From CAYLUN01 sp964386865 (GTDB lineage: Bacteria; Verrucomicrobiota; Kiritimatiellia; RFP12; UBA1067): 64,000 nt of DNA. The notes under the pieces are model-generated. The model saw only the letters and a list, made by a program, of their open reading frames with translations, was not told where the DNA came from and did no database searches. Below, one piece after another: positions 49,618 through 57,301 of this stretch. Numbering within the stretch: the first letter of the stretch is position 1; each line of letters begins with the position of its first letter. A program made the translations under genes and the position numbers. The stretch lies in contig CAYLUN010000021.1 in the NCBI GenBank assembly GCA_964386865.1, forward strand, positions 12,284 to 76,283, given 5' to 3'.

Positions 49618-51191
49618 CGGTTGAGCAAATGCGTGCCGCGGACCTGGCTGCGGTCTCGGAGCGCAAGATTCCCAGCGCCGTGCTGATGAACCGCGCGGGC
49701 ACGGCCGTCGCGAGGGCCGTGGAAAAGCTCGCTGCGTTGCGCGGCACGCGCAACGCGGTGGTGGTCGCAGGGCACGGCAACAACGGCGGCGACGCCTGCG
49801 TGGCCGCGCGTTGCCTGTTCGAGGACGGGTTCCACGTGCAGGTGCTGATGACCTGCGTGCCGGCGGTTCTCAAGGGCGTTGCACGCGAGGCGTGGGACGA
49901 GATGCGCACAGCCGGCGTGCCCTACGTCGTGCTGGCCTCGGAAGAGAGCTGGCGCGAGGATGTCGGCGTGTTCGCGGGAACCCTGCTGCGCCACGGCATC
50001 CTGATCGACGGCGTGCTCGGCACGGGCTGCAAAGGCGCGCCGGCGGGCGCGGCCGAGCGGGCGATCCGCTGGGTCAACCAGATGCGCCGGCACGCGCTGG
50101 TGGTCGCCATTGACCTGCCGTCCGGCATGAACGGCGACACCGGCGAGGCCGCGGGGCCTCTGGTTCACGCCGACGTGACGGTGACTTTCGCCCGGCCCAA
50201 GCGCTGCTTTCTCAACCTGGAGCAGGCTGACAAGGTCGGCCATCTGGTCGTGGCGGAGATCGGCATCCCGGACGAAGTCTGCGACCGGGGCGCCGCCGAC
50301 GCGCCCTGCCAGCTCATCGCGCTGCCGGAGATCGTCAGGGACTTCCCGGCGCGCCCGCGGGCGGCTCACAAAGGCACGTTCGGCCACGTCTGCGTGGTCG
50401 GCGGCTCGGCGGGGTTCTGCCACGCGCCTGTTCTGGCGGCGCTCGGCGCCCTGCGCAGCGGCGCCGGACTGGTGACGCTCGCCGCGCCCGCGGCCAGCGG
50501 CTGGGCCGCCGCCGCGCACGTGCCGGAGGCGATGGCGCACGCGCTGGAGGCGCCGCAGGGCGACCTGTCCGTCGCGTCGCTTCAGGCGTGGGGCCGCGAC
50601 CTGAACGGCTTCGACGCGCTCGTGGCCGGCCCTGGCCTGGGGCAGTCGGAGCGCGCGCGAGAGCTGGTCGCGCATGTGCTTGCCACGTACGGCGGCCGGC
50701 TGGTGCTGGACGCCGACGGGCTCAACGCGCTCGCCGCGCTGCAGGCGGGCGGCTGGCAGCCGCGCGACGGGCAGCGGCTGGTGCTCACGCCGCACCCCGG
50801 CGAAGCGGCGCGGCTTTTGGGCCTCACCGTTCAGGACGTCCAGGCCGACCGGCTGGCGGCAGCCCGCAAGCTGGCGGACCGGTATCGGGCGGTCATCGTC
50901 CTGAAGGGCGCGGGCACGCTCGTGTGCGAGCCGGGCGGCGTGCCGCGGCTCAACCTCACGGGCAACCCGGGCCTGGCCTCCGGCGGCACGGGCGACGTGC
51001 TGGCGGGCATGCTCGGCGCGCTCTGGGCGCAGGGGCTGGAGGCTGCCCAAGCAGCCGCCACGGCGGTGTGGGCGCACGGCACCGCCGGCGACCTCGCGGC
51101 CTTCGCGGCAAGCCAGACCGCGCTTAGCGCCACCGCGCTGGCGGAACGGCTGGGCCAAGTCTATCAGATGGTCGAGCGCAAGACGGTGTAG
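49605..51191 (+). CDS. nnr: Bifunctional NAD(P)H-hydrate epimerase / ADP-dependent dehydratase
   Basis: A 528-residue repair enzyme for hydrated NAD(P)H. The N-terminal YjeF epimerase has MRAADLAAVSERKIPSAVLM and VVVAGHGNNGGDACVAARCL near residue 48, plus VVAIDLPSGMNGDTGEAAGP near 167. The C-terminal ribokinase-like dehydratase starts near 245 with HKGTFGHVCVVGGSAGF and has LVAGPGLG, TPHPGEAARLLG, VVLKGAGTLV-like (VIVLKGAGTLVCEPGG) and the catalytic NPGLASGGTGDVLAGMLG near 453. Length and order are standard. Confidence 0.93.
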   Translation: MRFLTVEQMRAADLAAVSERKIPSAVLMNRAGTAVARAVEKLAALRGTRNAVVVAGHGNNGGDACVAARCLFEDGFHVQVLMTCVPAVLKGVAREAWDEMRTAGVPYVVLASEESWREDVGVFAGTLLRHGILIDGVLGTGCKGAPAGAAERAIRWVNQMRRHALVVAIDLPSGMNGDTGEAAGPLVHADVTVTFARPKRCFLNLEQADKVGHLVVAEIGIPDEVCDRGAADAPCQLIALPEIVRDFPARPRAAHKGTFGHVCVVGGSAGFCHAPVLAALGALRSGAGLVTLAAPAASGWAAAAHVPEAMAHALEAPQGDLSVASLQAWGRDLNGFDALVAGPGLGQSERARELVAHVLATYGGRLVLDADGLNALAALQAGGWQPRDGQRLVLTPHPGEAARLLGLTVQDVQADRLAAARKLADRYRAVIVLKGAGTLVCEPGGVPRLNLTGNPGLASGGTGDVLAGMLGALWAQGLEAAQAAATAVWAHGTAGDLAAFAASQTALSATALAERLGQVYQMVERKTV

Positions 51192-51557
51192 AAGCCACAC
51201 GGCGGACGTTCAGTTCGGTTAGTTGGCTGTGCGGAACAAACGATGTTGCGATGCGGAACGGTCAAAAGTCAGGGTGAATGATGCGCCGCACGCCTGATTG
51301 ATATGAACGATGAGATAATCCGAGAAATCAGCTGTCCCCTGTTCAAACTCCCGAAGGGCTTTCCAGATAGAATCGCGCTGTTGCATTTCAATGTTGTCGG
51401 CCAGAAGCAAGGTCCTGATGACCTCCTGGACCTTTTCCTTCTTCTGTTTGTAGGAGCGAAGGAGAACCCAGACGATCTCACACAGGACGACGGGGCAGAT
51501 CAGACCTTTGTTAGCCGCTGATAGCTCTTTAGTAAAGGTAAGTTATCATTTTCTTTT
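51192..51557. other. Gap holding a VapC remnant
   Basis: The 366-base gap between nnr and the spermidine-synthase-like gene contains only the broken minus-strand PIN-domain gene described separately. The sequence is less GC-rich than the flanks. A plus-strand open frame at 51303-51521 is antisense to the remnant and not a gene. Confidence 0.6.
51219..51542 (-). pseudogene. VapC-type PIN-domain gene lacking its 5' end
   Basis: Reading the minus strand, an open frame of about 107 codons gives NKGLICPVVLCEIVWVLLRS, YKQKKEKVQEVIRTLLLADN, then IWKALREFEQGTADFSDYLI and FTLTFDRSASQHRLF. This matches the middle and C-terminal part of VapC toxins, including the conserved Glu (LCEIVW), the DFSD acidic pair and the TFD. 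The N-terminal DTN-type motif is missing: an in-frame TAA lies at 51543-51545 and no proper start is present. No antitoxin gene is adjacent. It is probably a decayed toxin. Confidence 0.75.
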
Positions 51558-54074
51558 TTAGTTGTCCGTAGGGACGATTAAGGCCGCCGCAGCGGGCCAG
51601 AGCGCGCAGGCGCGGCGCTGGTAGTCCAGCACTTGACGCTGGCGCGTCTCGGGCGGTCGCCGGTCGCCGGGCAGCGACTCGCGAGCGGCGGCGGCGGCGT
51701 ACAGGTAGTTGCCTGCCCGCAGGGCCGCAAGGACGCGCTCGGGCGAAGTTGAGCCGAGGTCGCACGAGGGATACGTCGGCCGCAGCGCGCGTGTGCCGAC
51801 CCACTCCAGCAGCGGGAAGCCGAAGAGCCGCTCTGTGTCGCGCGGCTGCCGCGGCCCGTAGAAGGCGAAGAGCGGCCGGTCGTCCGTCGTGAGCGGGTAC
51901 GCTCCGAAACCCGGTTCAGACGCGTGCAGATCCGCGACGAAGAGGAGCCGCGCCGTGTCCGCGGATTTGAAAAATGGCGACAGCGTGGCGAACGGTTGTG
52001 TTCGTGTCGCAAGGAACTCGTCCGACATCGGGATCGGCTCGGTCGCTCCGAGCAGGCCGAGCACCGGCTGGAGCGGGTCGAGGTTGGCCCGCACCAGGAC
52101 TGCGCACGGAAACGCGCTTGCGAACGTGCGGATCACCAGGCCCGCGGTCTGCGGCGTGAGCTGGTAGCACGGCAGCCAGAGGCAGACGAGCCCGCCTGGG
52201 CTGAGCCGCGTGCGGCAGCTCGCGAAGAAGTCGCGCGAGTAAAGGCCGGCCGTGCCGTCCTCCATCGGGAAGAGCAGGTCGCAGATGATGGCGTCGAAGG
52301 CGCCGGGCAGCCGCGCGAGCGCCACGCGGCCGTCGGCCACGTGCACGCGTGCGCGAGGATCCGAGAAGAGCGCGGCGTTCCACGGGCCGAAGTGGTCGCG
52401 GGCAGCCGTCACGACCTCGGGAACCAGCTCGATCGCGTGCAGCTCCTTCAGCGGGAAATCGAGCGCGGCGGCGGCTGAAAGCCCGGCAGCCATGCCGATG
52501 GTGGCGACGCGCTCGGGCGTGCGGCAGAAGAGCAGGGGCAACCAGCTCTGGTGGCGCTGCGAGGCGAGCGCGGCGCCCGTGCCGCTCAGGAGCTGGCACG
52601 AGTTGAGCAGGATCTGGCGCGAGCCCGTCGCCGCGTTCTCGATGACAGCGACCGGCCCGCACGCGCCGCAATAGGCGCCGAGCACCCGTTCGCCGGGCTT
52701 AACGCCCAGGGCCGGCGCGCGCCGAAGCGTCTGGAAAAGCCCGAGGAGAGCCAGCGCCGCCAGCGCGACGAAAGCCTGGCGCCGCCGGACGCTGTGTGAC
52801 GCGAACAGAGCCAGACCTGCGGCCAGAAGGTAGAGCCAGCCGACCACCACCGTGCTGCGCACCAGGCCGGCGAGCGGCAGAACGGCAAACAGCCCGAGTG
52901 CGGCGCCCGCCGCCGCGCCGAGCTTGTTCGCGGCGAGCGCCGTGCCCAGCGCGCGGCCCTCGCTCCGCGCTCGCGCGGCGACGAGCTCCCAGGCGACCGG
53001 AAAAACGCCGCCGAGGCACACCGTGAGCGGCAGCAGCGCGAGCCCGCAACCCGCGAGCGTCTGCACAAGAAGGCCCGCAGGCGTATCCGCGCCGGGCGGC
53101 GCCGCGTGGCCGCAGAGCCAGGCTCCGGCCACAGGCACGGCGAAGAGCCAGGCGGCGGACGCGCCTGCGAAACAGGCGAGCAGGGGCGCGGGCGCGTGGC
53201 CTCGGCGCCGCAGTGAAGCCGCGGCGAGGCCGCCGAGGCCGAGGCCGCAGAGAAACGCGGTCAGCGTGCCGCAGACGGCGTAGATGGAGCCTTCGAGCAC
53301 CTGCCGCGCCCATACGAGGAGCAGCGACTGAACGGCGAGCGACAGGACGCCCGAGGCGGTCAAGAGAACCCAGCCCAGTGCATTCGGAAAAGAGGTGGGG
53401 GCGACGTCGGCGGACGGCACGCAGGCCGTCCCTCCAAGCGACGTCTGGAGGTTCGGGCTCCGTCCCGAACGCCGGGCCGCGAGGCGCCACGCGAGCAGGC
53501 CGCCCGCGAGCTGGAGCGCGGCCGCCAGAGCGAACGCGCCGGCGAGTCCGACCGTCAGCGGCAGCAGCACGCCGCCCGCGGACACGCCGAGCGCCGCGCC
53601 GAGCAGGTTGAGGCCGTAGAAGCGGCCGCCGGTCGCGGTGCGGTGCTGCGCGTCCTCGACGTAGGTTTCGGCGAGGAACGGAAACGACGCGCCTGAAAAA
53701 AAGGAGGGCGGGCCGACCAGCAGCAGGGCGGCGGCGACGGTTCCGAACGCGGACTCGGGCAGCACGCTGCCGTGCGCCCAGAGCCCGCGGTTCAGCGCGA
53801 ACGAGGCGAGCGCGGCCACGGCGGCGGCGGCCTCGAAGCGCCCGTAATAGGTCAGCGTGCAGCGCCGGCCGGCGGCGAGGCGCGCGCCGGCGAGGTTGCC
53901 CAGCGCCGCCGAGGCAAAGAAGGCGGCAATCACCAGCGCCGCGGCCACGGCGGTGTTGCCCGCCCGCAGCGCCAGCTCGCGGATCCAGACGGTCTCGAGC
54001 GTCAAGACGCAGAAACCGGAGAGCGCCCACAGCGCCATCAGCGCGGCGCGCGTTTTGTCGGCGGATACCCACAT
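51558..54074 (-). CDS. Membrane-fused spermidine synthase-like protein
   Basis: An 838-residue protein. The N-terminal 500 residues have about a dozen hydrophobic helices (LWALSGFCVLTLETVWIREL, FFSGASFPFLAETYVEDAQH), resembling MFS-like membrane parts of SpeE fusions. From about residue 510 a SAM-type Rossmann domain follows: GMAAGLSAAAALDFP, LHAIELVPEVVTAARDHFGP and FDAIICDLLFPMEDGTAGLY, as in spermidine synthase. The exact substrate is doubtful. Near residue 215 SLGGTACVPSADV comes from a GGACGGC hairpin repeat. The frame is open upstream of the ATG at 54074 but without sensible protein. Confidence 0.8.
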   Translation of the reverse strand: MWVSADKTRAALMALWALSGFCVLTLETVWIRELALRAGNTAVAAALVIAAFFASAALGNLAGARLAAGRRCTLTYYGRFEAAAAVAALASFALNRGLWAHGSVLPESAFGTVAAALLLVGPPSFFSGASFPFLAETYVEDAQHRTATGGRFYGLNLLGAALGVSAGGVLLPLTVGLAGAFALAAALQLAGGLLAWRLAARRSGRSPNLQTSLGGTACVPSADVAPTSFPNALGWVLLTASGVLSLAVQSLLLVWARQVLEGSIYAVCGTLTAFLCGLGLGGLAAASLRRRGHAPAPLLACFAGASAAWLFAVPVAGAWLCGHAAPPGADTPAGLLVQTLAGCGLALLPLTVCLGGVFPVAWELVAARARSEGRALGTALAANKLGAAAGAALGLFAVLPLAGLVRSTVVVGWLYLLAAGLALFASHSVRRRQAFVALAALALLGLFQTLRRAPALGVKPGERVLGAYCGACGPVAVIENAATGSRQILLNSCQLLSGTGAALASQRHQSWLPLLFCRTPERVATIGMAAGLSAAAALDFPLKELHAIELVPEVVTAARDHFGPWNAALFSDPRARVHVADGRVALARLPGAFDAIICDLLFPMEDGTAGLYSRDFFASCRTRLSPGGLVCLWLPCYQLTPQTAGLVIRTFASAFPCAVLVRANLDPLQPVLGLLGATEPIPMSDEFLATRTQPFATLSPFFKSADTARLLFVADLHASEPGFGAYPLTTDDRPLFAFYGPRQPRDTERLFGFPLLEWVGTRALRPTYPSCDLGSTSPERVLAALRAGNYLYAAAAARESLPGDRRPPETRQRQVLDYQRRACALWPAAAALIVPTDN
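53409..53435. repeat. GGACGGC hairpin repeat inside the spermidine-synthase-like gene
   Basis: GGCGGACGGCACGCAGGCCG followed by TCCCTCC forms a GGACGGC/GCCGTCC hairpin and resembles the element at 54174-54252. It codes in frame between two membrane helices. Confidence 0.5.
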
Positions 54075-54173
54075 GCGCGTTATGGTAGCAGGGACGCGGC
54101 CGCTCTGAAACTCGAAACGCGTGACGGATCCATGATCGGGCGGGGACAAGCGGCCTTTCTTGTCCGTGCAGTT

Positions 54174-54252
54174 GGTAGGGACGCCGCCCCGTCGGCGTCC
54201 GCCCTTCGACTGACGCAGGACTGGCGGACGGCAAGGGGCTGCCGTCCCTACC
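54174..54252. repeat. 79-bp inverted-repeat (REP-like) element
   Basis: GGTAGGGACGCCGCCCC at 54174-54190 is inverted relative to GGGGCTGCCGTCCCTACC at 54235-54252, and an inner pair GTCCGCC/GGCGGAC lies between. It occupies the gap between the divergent membrane protein and helicase genes and contains no gene. Confidence 0.65.
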
Positions 54253-54351
54253 GCTGCGGGACACGCGCCGCGCATTCAGTCCGTGCAGAGGCGGGCCGAA
54301 CGTGGCATACTGAAAAGCCGAATCGAAAGACTTGACCTAAGAGAGACACAC

Positions 54352-55482
54352 ATGACATTTACAGAGATTGGCGTGCCGGACGATCTGGTCGCGGCCTTGT
54401 CGAAGCAGAAAATCACGGAGCCGACTCCGATTCAGGCTGTGGCCTACCCCGTGCTGGCGTCGGGCAAGGACGCCTACCTGAGCGCCGAAACCGGGACCGG
54501 CAAGACGCTGGCTTACCTGCTGCCGCTTTTCGGGCGGCTCGACGCGAAGCAGGCGGCGACGCAGCTCGCGGTCATTGCGCCGACGCATGAGCTGGCGCTG
54601 CAGATCCAGCGGCAGTGCTGCGAGCTGGCGGTGAACGCGGGGCGGCCGATCCGCACGCTGCTGCTCGTCGGGGGCACGCTGCTCGACCGCCAGATCGAGA
54701 AGCTCAAAACCAAGCCGCACATCGTGGTTGGCTCGCCGGGGCGCATCCGCGAGCTGATCCAGCTCAAGAAGCTCAAGGCGCACACGATTTCGTGCCTGGT
54801 GATCGACGAGGCCGACCGGCTGCTGGCGCAGGAGAGCGAGCCCGCGATCCGCGAGCTGCTGCACGTGATGCCGCGCGACCGGCAGCTGGTGTTCGCCTCA
54901 GCAACGGAGCAGCCCGAGAGCGCGGCGGTCATCGCGGCGCTCTCGCCCCAGCTCGTTATGCTGAGGACGGCGGAGGCGCCGATCAACGCGAACATCGAGC
55001 ACCTCGGGCTGGTCTGCGAGGAGCGCGACAAGCCGGACCTGCTGCGCAGCCTGCTGCACGCGCTGCGGGCCGAGCGGGTGATGGTCTTCGTGCACCGCAC
55101 GGAGACGGCGGAGATCGTGGCTTCGAAGCTGGCGCACCATCACGTCGCAGTCGCGCAGCTGCACGGCGCGTTCGACAAGCTGAACCGCAAGCAGGCGATG
55201 GAGGATTTCCGGAGCGGGCGCGCGGCGGTGCTGATCGCCTCGGACGTGGCGGCGCGCGGGCTGGACATCCCGGACATCACGCACATCGTCAACCTCGACG
55301 TGCCGACGCTCAGCAAGGCCTACCTGCACCGCGTGGGGCGCACGGCCCGCGCGGGCGCGTCGGGCGTGGCGATTTCGTTCTTCACCGAGGCCGAGACTCA
55401 GTTGGCCCGCCGCTTCGAGCAGGAACTTGGCATCGTGATCCAGCGCGTACGCCTGCGCGAGGGGCGGCTTGTGGAGGTGTGA
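54352..55482 (+). CDS. DEAD-box RNA helicase
   Basis: A 376-residue minimal DEAD-box ATPase. The Q motif is ITEPTPIQAVAYP near residue 17, Walker A AETGTGKTLAYLLP at 45-58, VIAPTHELALQIQ near 80, VGSPGRIREL near 125, DEAD in CLVIDEADRLLA near 152, the SAT-type motif FASATEQPES near 183, VASDVAARGLDIPD-like block (ASDVAARGLDIPDITHIVN) near 305 and HRVGRTARAG near 330. There is no C-terminal extension, so a general RNA remodelling role is likely. ATG at 54352 after GAGAGACACAC; the frame is open upstream but unconserved. Confidence 0.92.
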   Translation: MTFTEIGVPDDLVAALSKQKITEPTPIQAVAYPVLASGKDAYLSAETGTGKTLAYLLPLFGRLDAKQAATQLAVIAPTHELALQIQRQCCELAVNAGRPIRTLLLVGGTLLDRQIEKLKTKPHIVVGSPGRIRELIQLKKLKAHTISCLVIDEADRLLAQESEPAIRELLHVMPRDRQLVFASATEQPESAAVIAALSPQLVMLRTAEAPINANIEHLGLVCEERDKPDLLRSLLHALRAERVMVFVHRTETAEIVASKLAHHHVAVAQLHGAFDKLNRKQAMEDFRSGRAAVLIASDVAARGLDIPDITHIVNLDVPTLSKAYLHRVGRTARAGASGVAISFFTEAETQLARRFEQELGIVIQRVRLREGRLVEV

Positions 55483-55488
55483 GCACGC

Positions 55489-56718
55489 TCACTTCGCCTT
55501 AACGTCGTAGCAGTACAGGTTCGTGTCGTAGCGAACGTAGAGGCGGCCGTTGACGACCACGGGGTGCGACCAGCTGTTGCCGGTGCCGGCGACCTGGAGG
55601 CTGCCCTTGACGCGGCTGCCCTCGGCGGCAGCCGGGTCGAGGAGGGTCATCTTGCCGCCCTGGTCGGCGAACGAGTAGAGCAGGCCGTCGGCCCAGGTCA
55701 CCTGGCCCGCGCCGCCGCGCTCGGTCCAGAGCGTCTGCCCGGTCTTGAGGTCGGCGCAGACGAGGCCGCCCTTGCCTTTGCCGTAGGCATGGCCCTTGGC
55801 GACGACGTAGTTGCCGGGGTGGCAGGCGAAGTCGGCCGTGGCCCAGGCGTCCGCGAACGTCCACTTGCCGCCGGCGTTCGAGACCTTCAGGCAGATGCCG
55901 CCTTTGCGGTAGCCGACCGCCCAGAAAAGGTAGCCGTCGGAGAAGGCGGGCGTGGGGGCATTGGCGACGTTGCCGTCCGCGAAGGGGTTGCGGTAGACCT
56001 CCTTGCCGGTCTTGGCGTCGATCACGAGCAGGCCGCTCTGGGTGCCGTTCACAAGCACCGTGCTGCCGTTCAGCGTGATCGGCAGCAGCGACGCGTAGCC
56101 CGCGGTGGCGGGCTTGTCCGAGTCCCAGACCTTGTTGCCGGTCATCTTGTCGAGCGCCACGACCGGGTGCTCGCCGCCCGGCGTGACGATCGCGAGCTTG
56201 CCGAGGATCGTCACGCTTTCGGCGTAGAGCCAGCCGCCGACTTTGCCGCCGAGGTCGCTGCGCAGGTTCTTCTTCCAGAGCGTGCGCCCGTCCTTAGCGC
56301 TGTGGCAGGTGACCAGGCCGTCGCCGCCGGTGACGTAGAGGCGGTCGCCGTCGACGGTGGGCGTGGCGCGCGCGCCGGGGTACTTGCCGTGGCTGGCGGC
56401 GGGGCCCTGGGCGACCTTCCACTTCTCCTGGCCGGTCTTGTCGTCGAGGCAGATGAGCATCTGGGTTCCGCCCTCGTTGCCGGTCGTGTAGACGCAGCCC
56501 CCTGCGACGGAAACGGAGGACCAGCCCGGGCCGACCTTCTCGTTCTTCCAGAGCAGGGCGGGCCCTTCGGCGGGCCACTGCTTGAGCAGCCCCGTGTCGG
56601 AGGAGAGCCCGTCGCGGTTGGGGCCGAGGAAGGTCGGCCAGTCGGCGGCCAGAGCCGTTGCGCACGGAAGAAGGGTTGAGGCGACAAGGTTCAGGATGGC
56701 GAGGCGCGTGGCGGTCAT
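55489..56718 (-). CDS. Secreted PQQ-like beta-propeller repeat protein
   Basis: A 409-residue protein with a signal peptide (MTATRLAILNLVASTLLPCA ending ATALA) and repeated PQQ-like blades: WPTFLGPNRDGLSSDTGLL at the mature start, then recurrent LDDKTGQEKWKV, DGRTLWKKNL, LDKMTGNKVWD, IDAKTGKEVYRN and LKTGQTLWTERGG units. This is the outer membrane protein assembly/quinoprotein-like propeller fold without dehydrogenase motifs. It would act in the periplasm or outside. ATG at 56718 follows AAAAAGGAGCACGC. It converges on the helicase gene with a 6-base gap. Confidence 0.88.
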   Translation of the reverse strand: MTATRLAILNLVASTLLPCATALAADWPTFLGPNRDGLSSDTGLLKQWPAEGPALLWKNEKVGPGWSSVSVAGGCVYTTGNEGGTQMLICLDDKTGQEKWKVAQGPAASHGKYPGARATPTVDGDRLYVTGGDGLVTCHSAKDGRTLWKKNLRSDLGGKVGGWLYAESVTILGKLAIVTPGGEHPVVALDKMTGNKVWDSDKPATAGYASLLPITLNGSTVLVNGTQSGLLVIDAKTGKEVYRNPFADGNVANAPTPAFSDGYLFWAVGYRKGGICLKVSNAGGKWTFADAWATADFACHPGNYVVAKGHAYGKGKGGLVCADLKTGQTLWTERGGAGQVTWADGLLYSFADQGGKMTLLDPAAAEGSRVKGSLQVAGTGNSWSHPVVVNGRLYVRYDTNLYCYDVKAK

Positions 56719-56863
56719 GCGTGCTCCTTTTTCGAGAGTGATGGTGTGGAGTGTACCAACGGAGACCCGGACGCGCAACGCCAAAGCTCGTGGCCGAGAA
56801 TTGCCGCTATCAGTGGCGGGCCGTATGCGGTATAATCATGACTAGTTGATAGAAGGAGGACAT

Positions 56864-57301
56864 ATGATACCGGATTTGCAGGCGAGTGTGTTGTGTGATG
56901 ACGTGCGTCAGGAGCGGAACGGCAAGTTCATGCTGATCGGCATCTTCGACGGCCTGGTGCAGGCGGTCAACCAGCCCGTGTGCCCGCGCATCTGCCTGAT
57001 GAACCGCTGGTGCATGGGCGAGGGGGAGTTCACCCAGCGCTCGCGCATCGTCGCGCCGGACGGAGTGACGGTGGTCGGCGAGGGCCAGCCCGTCCCCATC
57101 AAGCTATCCAACGACCAGCAGATCGCGACCACCGTCGAGGTCTTCATCAATCTAGCATTTCATCAAGCGGGTACTCACTGGGTGGAAATTCTTCTGGATC
57201 AGCAGCTGCGGATGCGCTATCCATTACACGTTCGCAAGGTGCAGCCGCAGCAGGCTCACGGACAGCGGCCGGCTGACCGTCCAGAGGCGCCCCCGGCTTG
57301 A
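56864..57301 (+). CDS. DUF6941 family protein, overlapping dnaG tail to tail
   Basis: A 145-residue protein starting MIPDLQASVLCDDVRQERNG and continuing KFMLIGIFDGL, CLMNRWCMGEGEFTQRSRIV and HWVEILLDQQLRMRYPLHV, the pattern of small DUF6941 proteins found in several phyla; function unknown. GAAGGAGGACAT gives a strong ribosome site for the ATG at 56864, and a TATAAT at 56831 may be its -10. The last 155 bases are antisense to the 3' end of dnaG; part of that overlap (to about 57235) codes for the conserved core here, so the overlap is real rather than a bad start or stop. Confidence 0.8.
   Translation: MIPDLQASVLCDDVRQERNGKFMLIGIFDGLVQAVNQPVCPRICLMNRWCMGEGEFTQRSRIVAPDGVTVVGEGQPVPIKLSNDQQIATTVEVFINLAFHQAGTHWVEILLDQQLRMRYPLHVRKVQPQQAHGQRPADRPEAPPA

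Noticed and set aside
51303..51521. A 72-codon plus-strand open frame between nnr and the next gene
   Set aside because: It is antisense to the VapC remnant, which explains the sequence far better.
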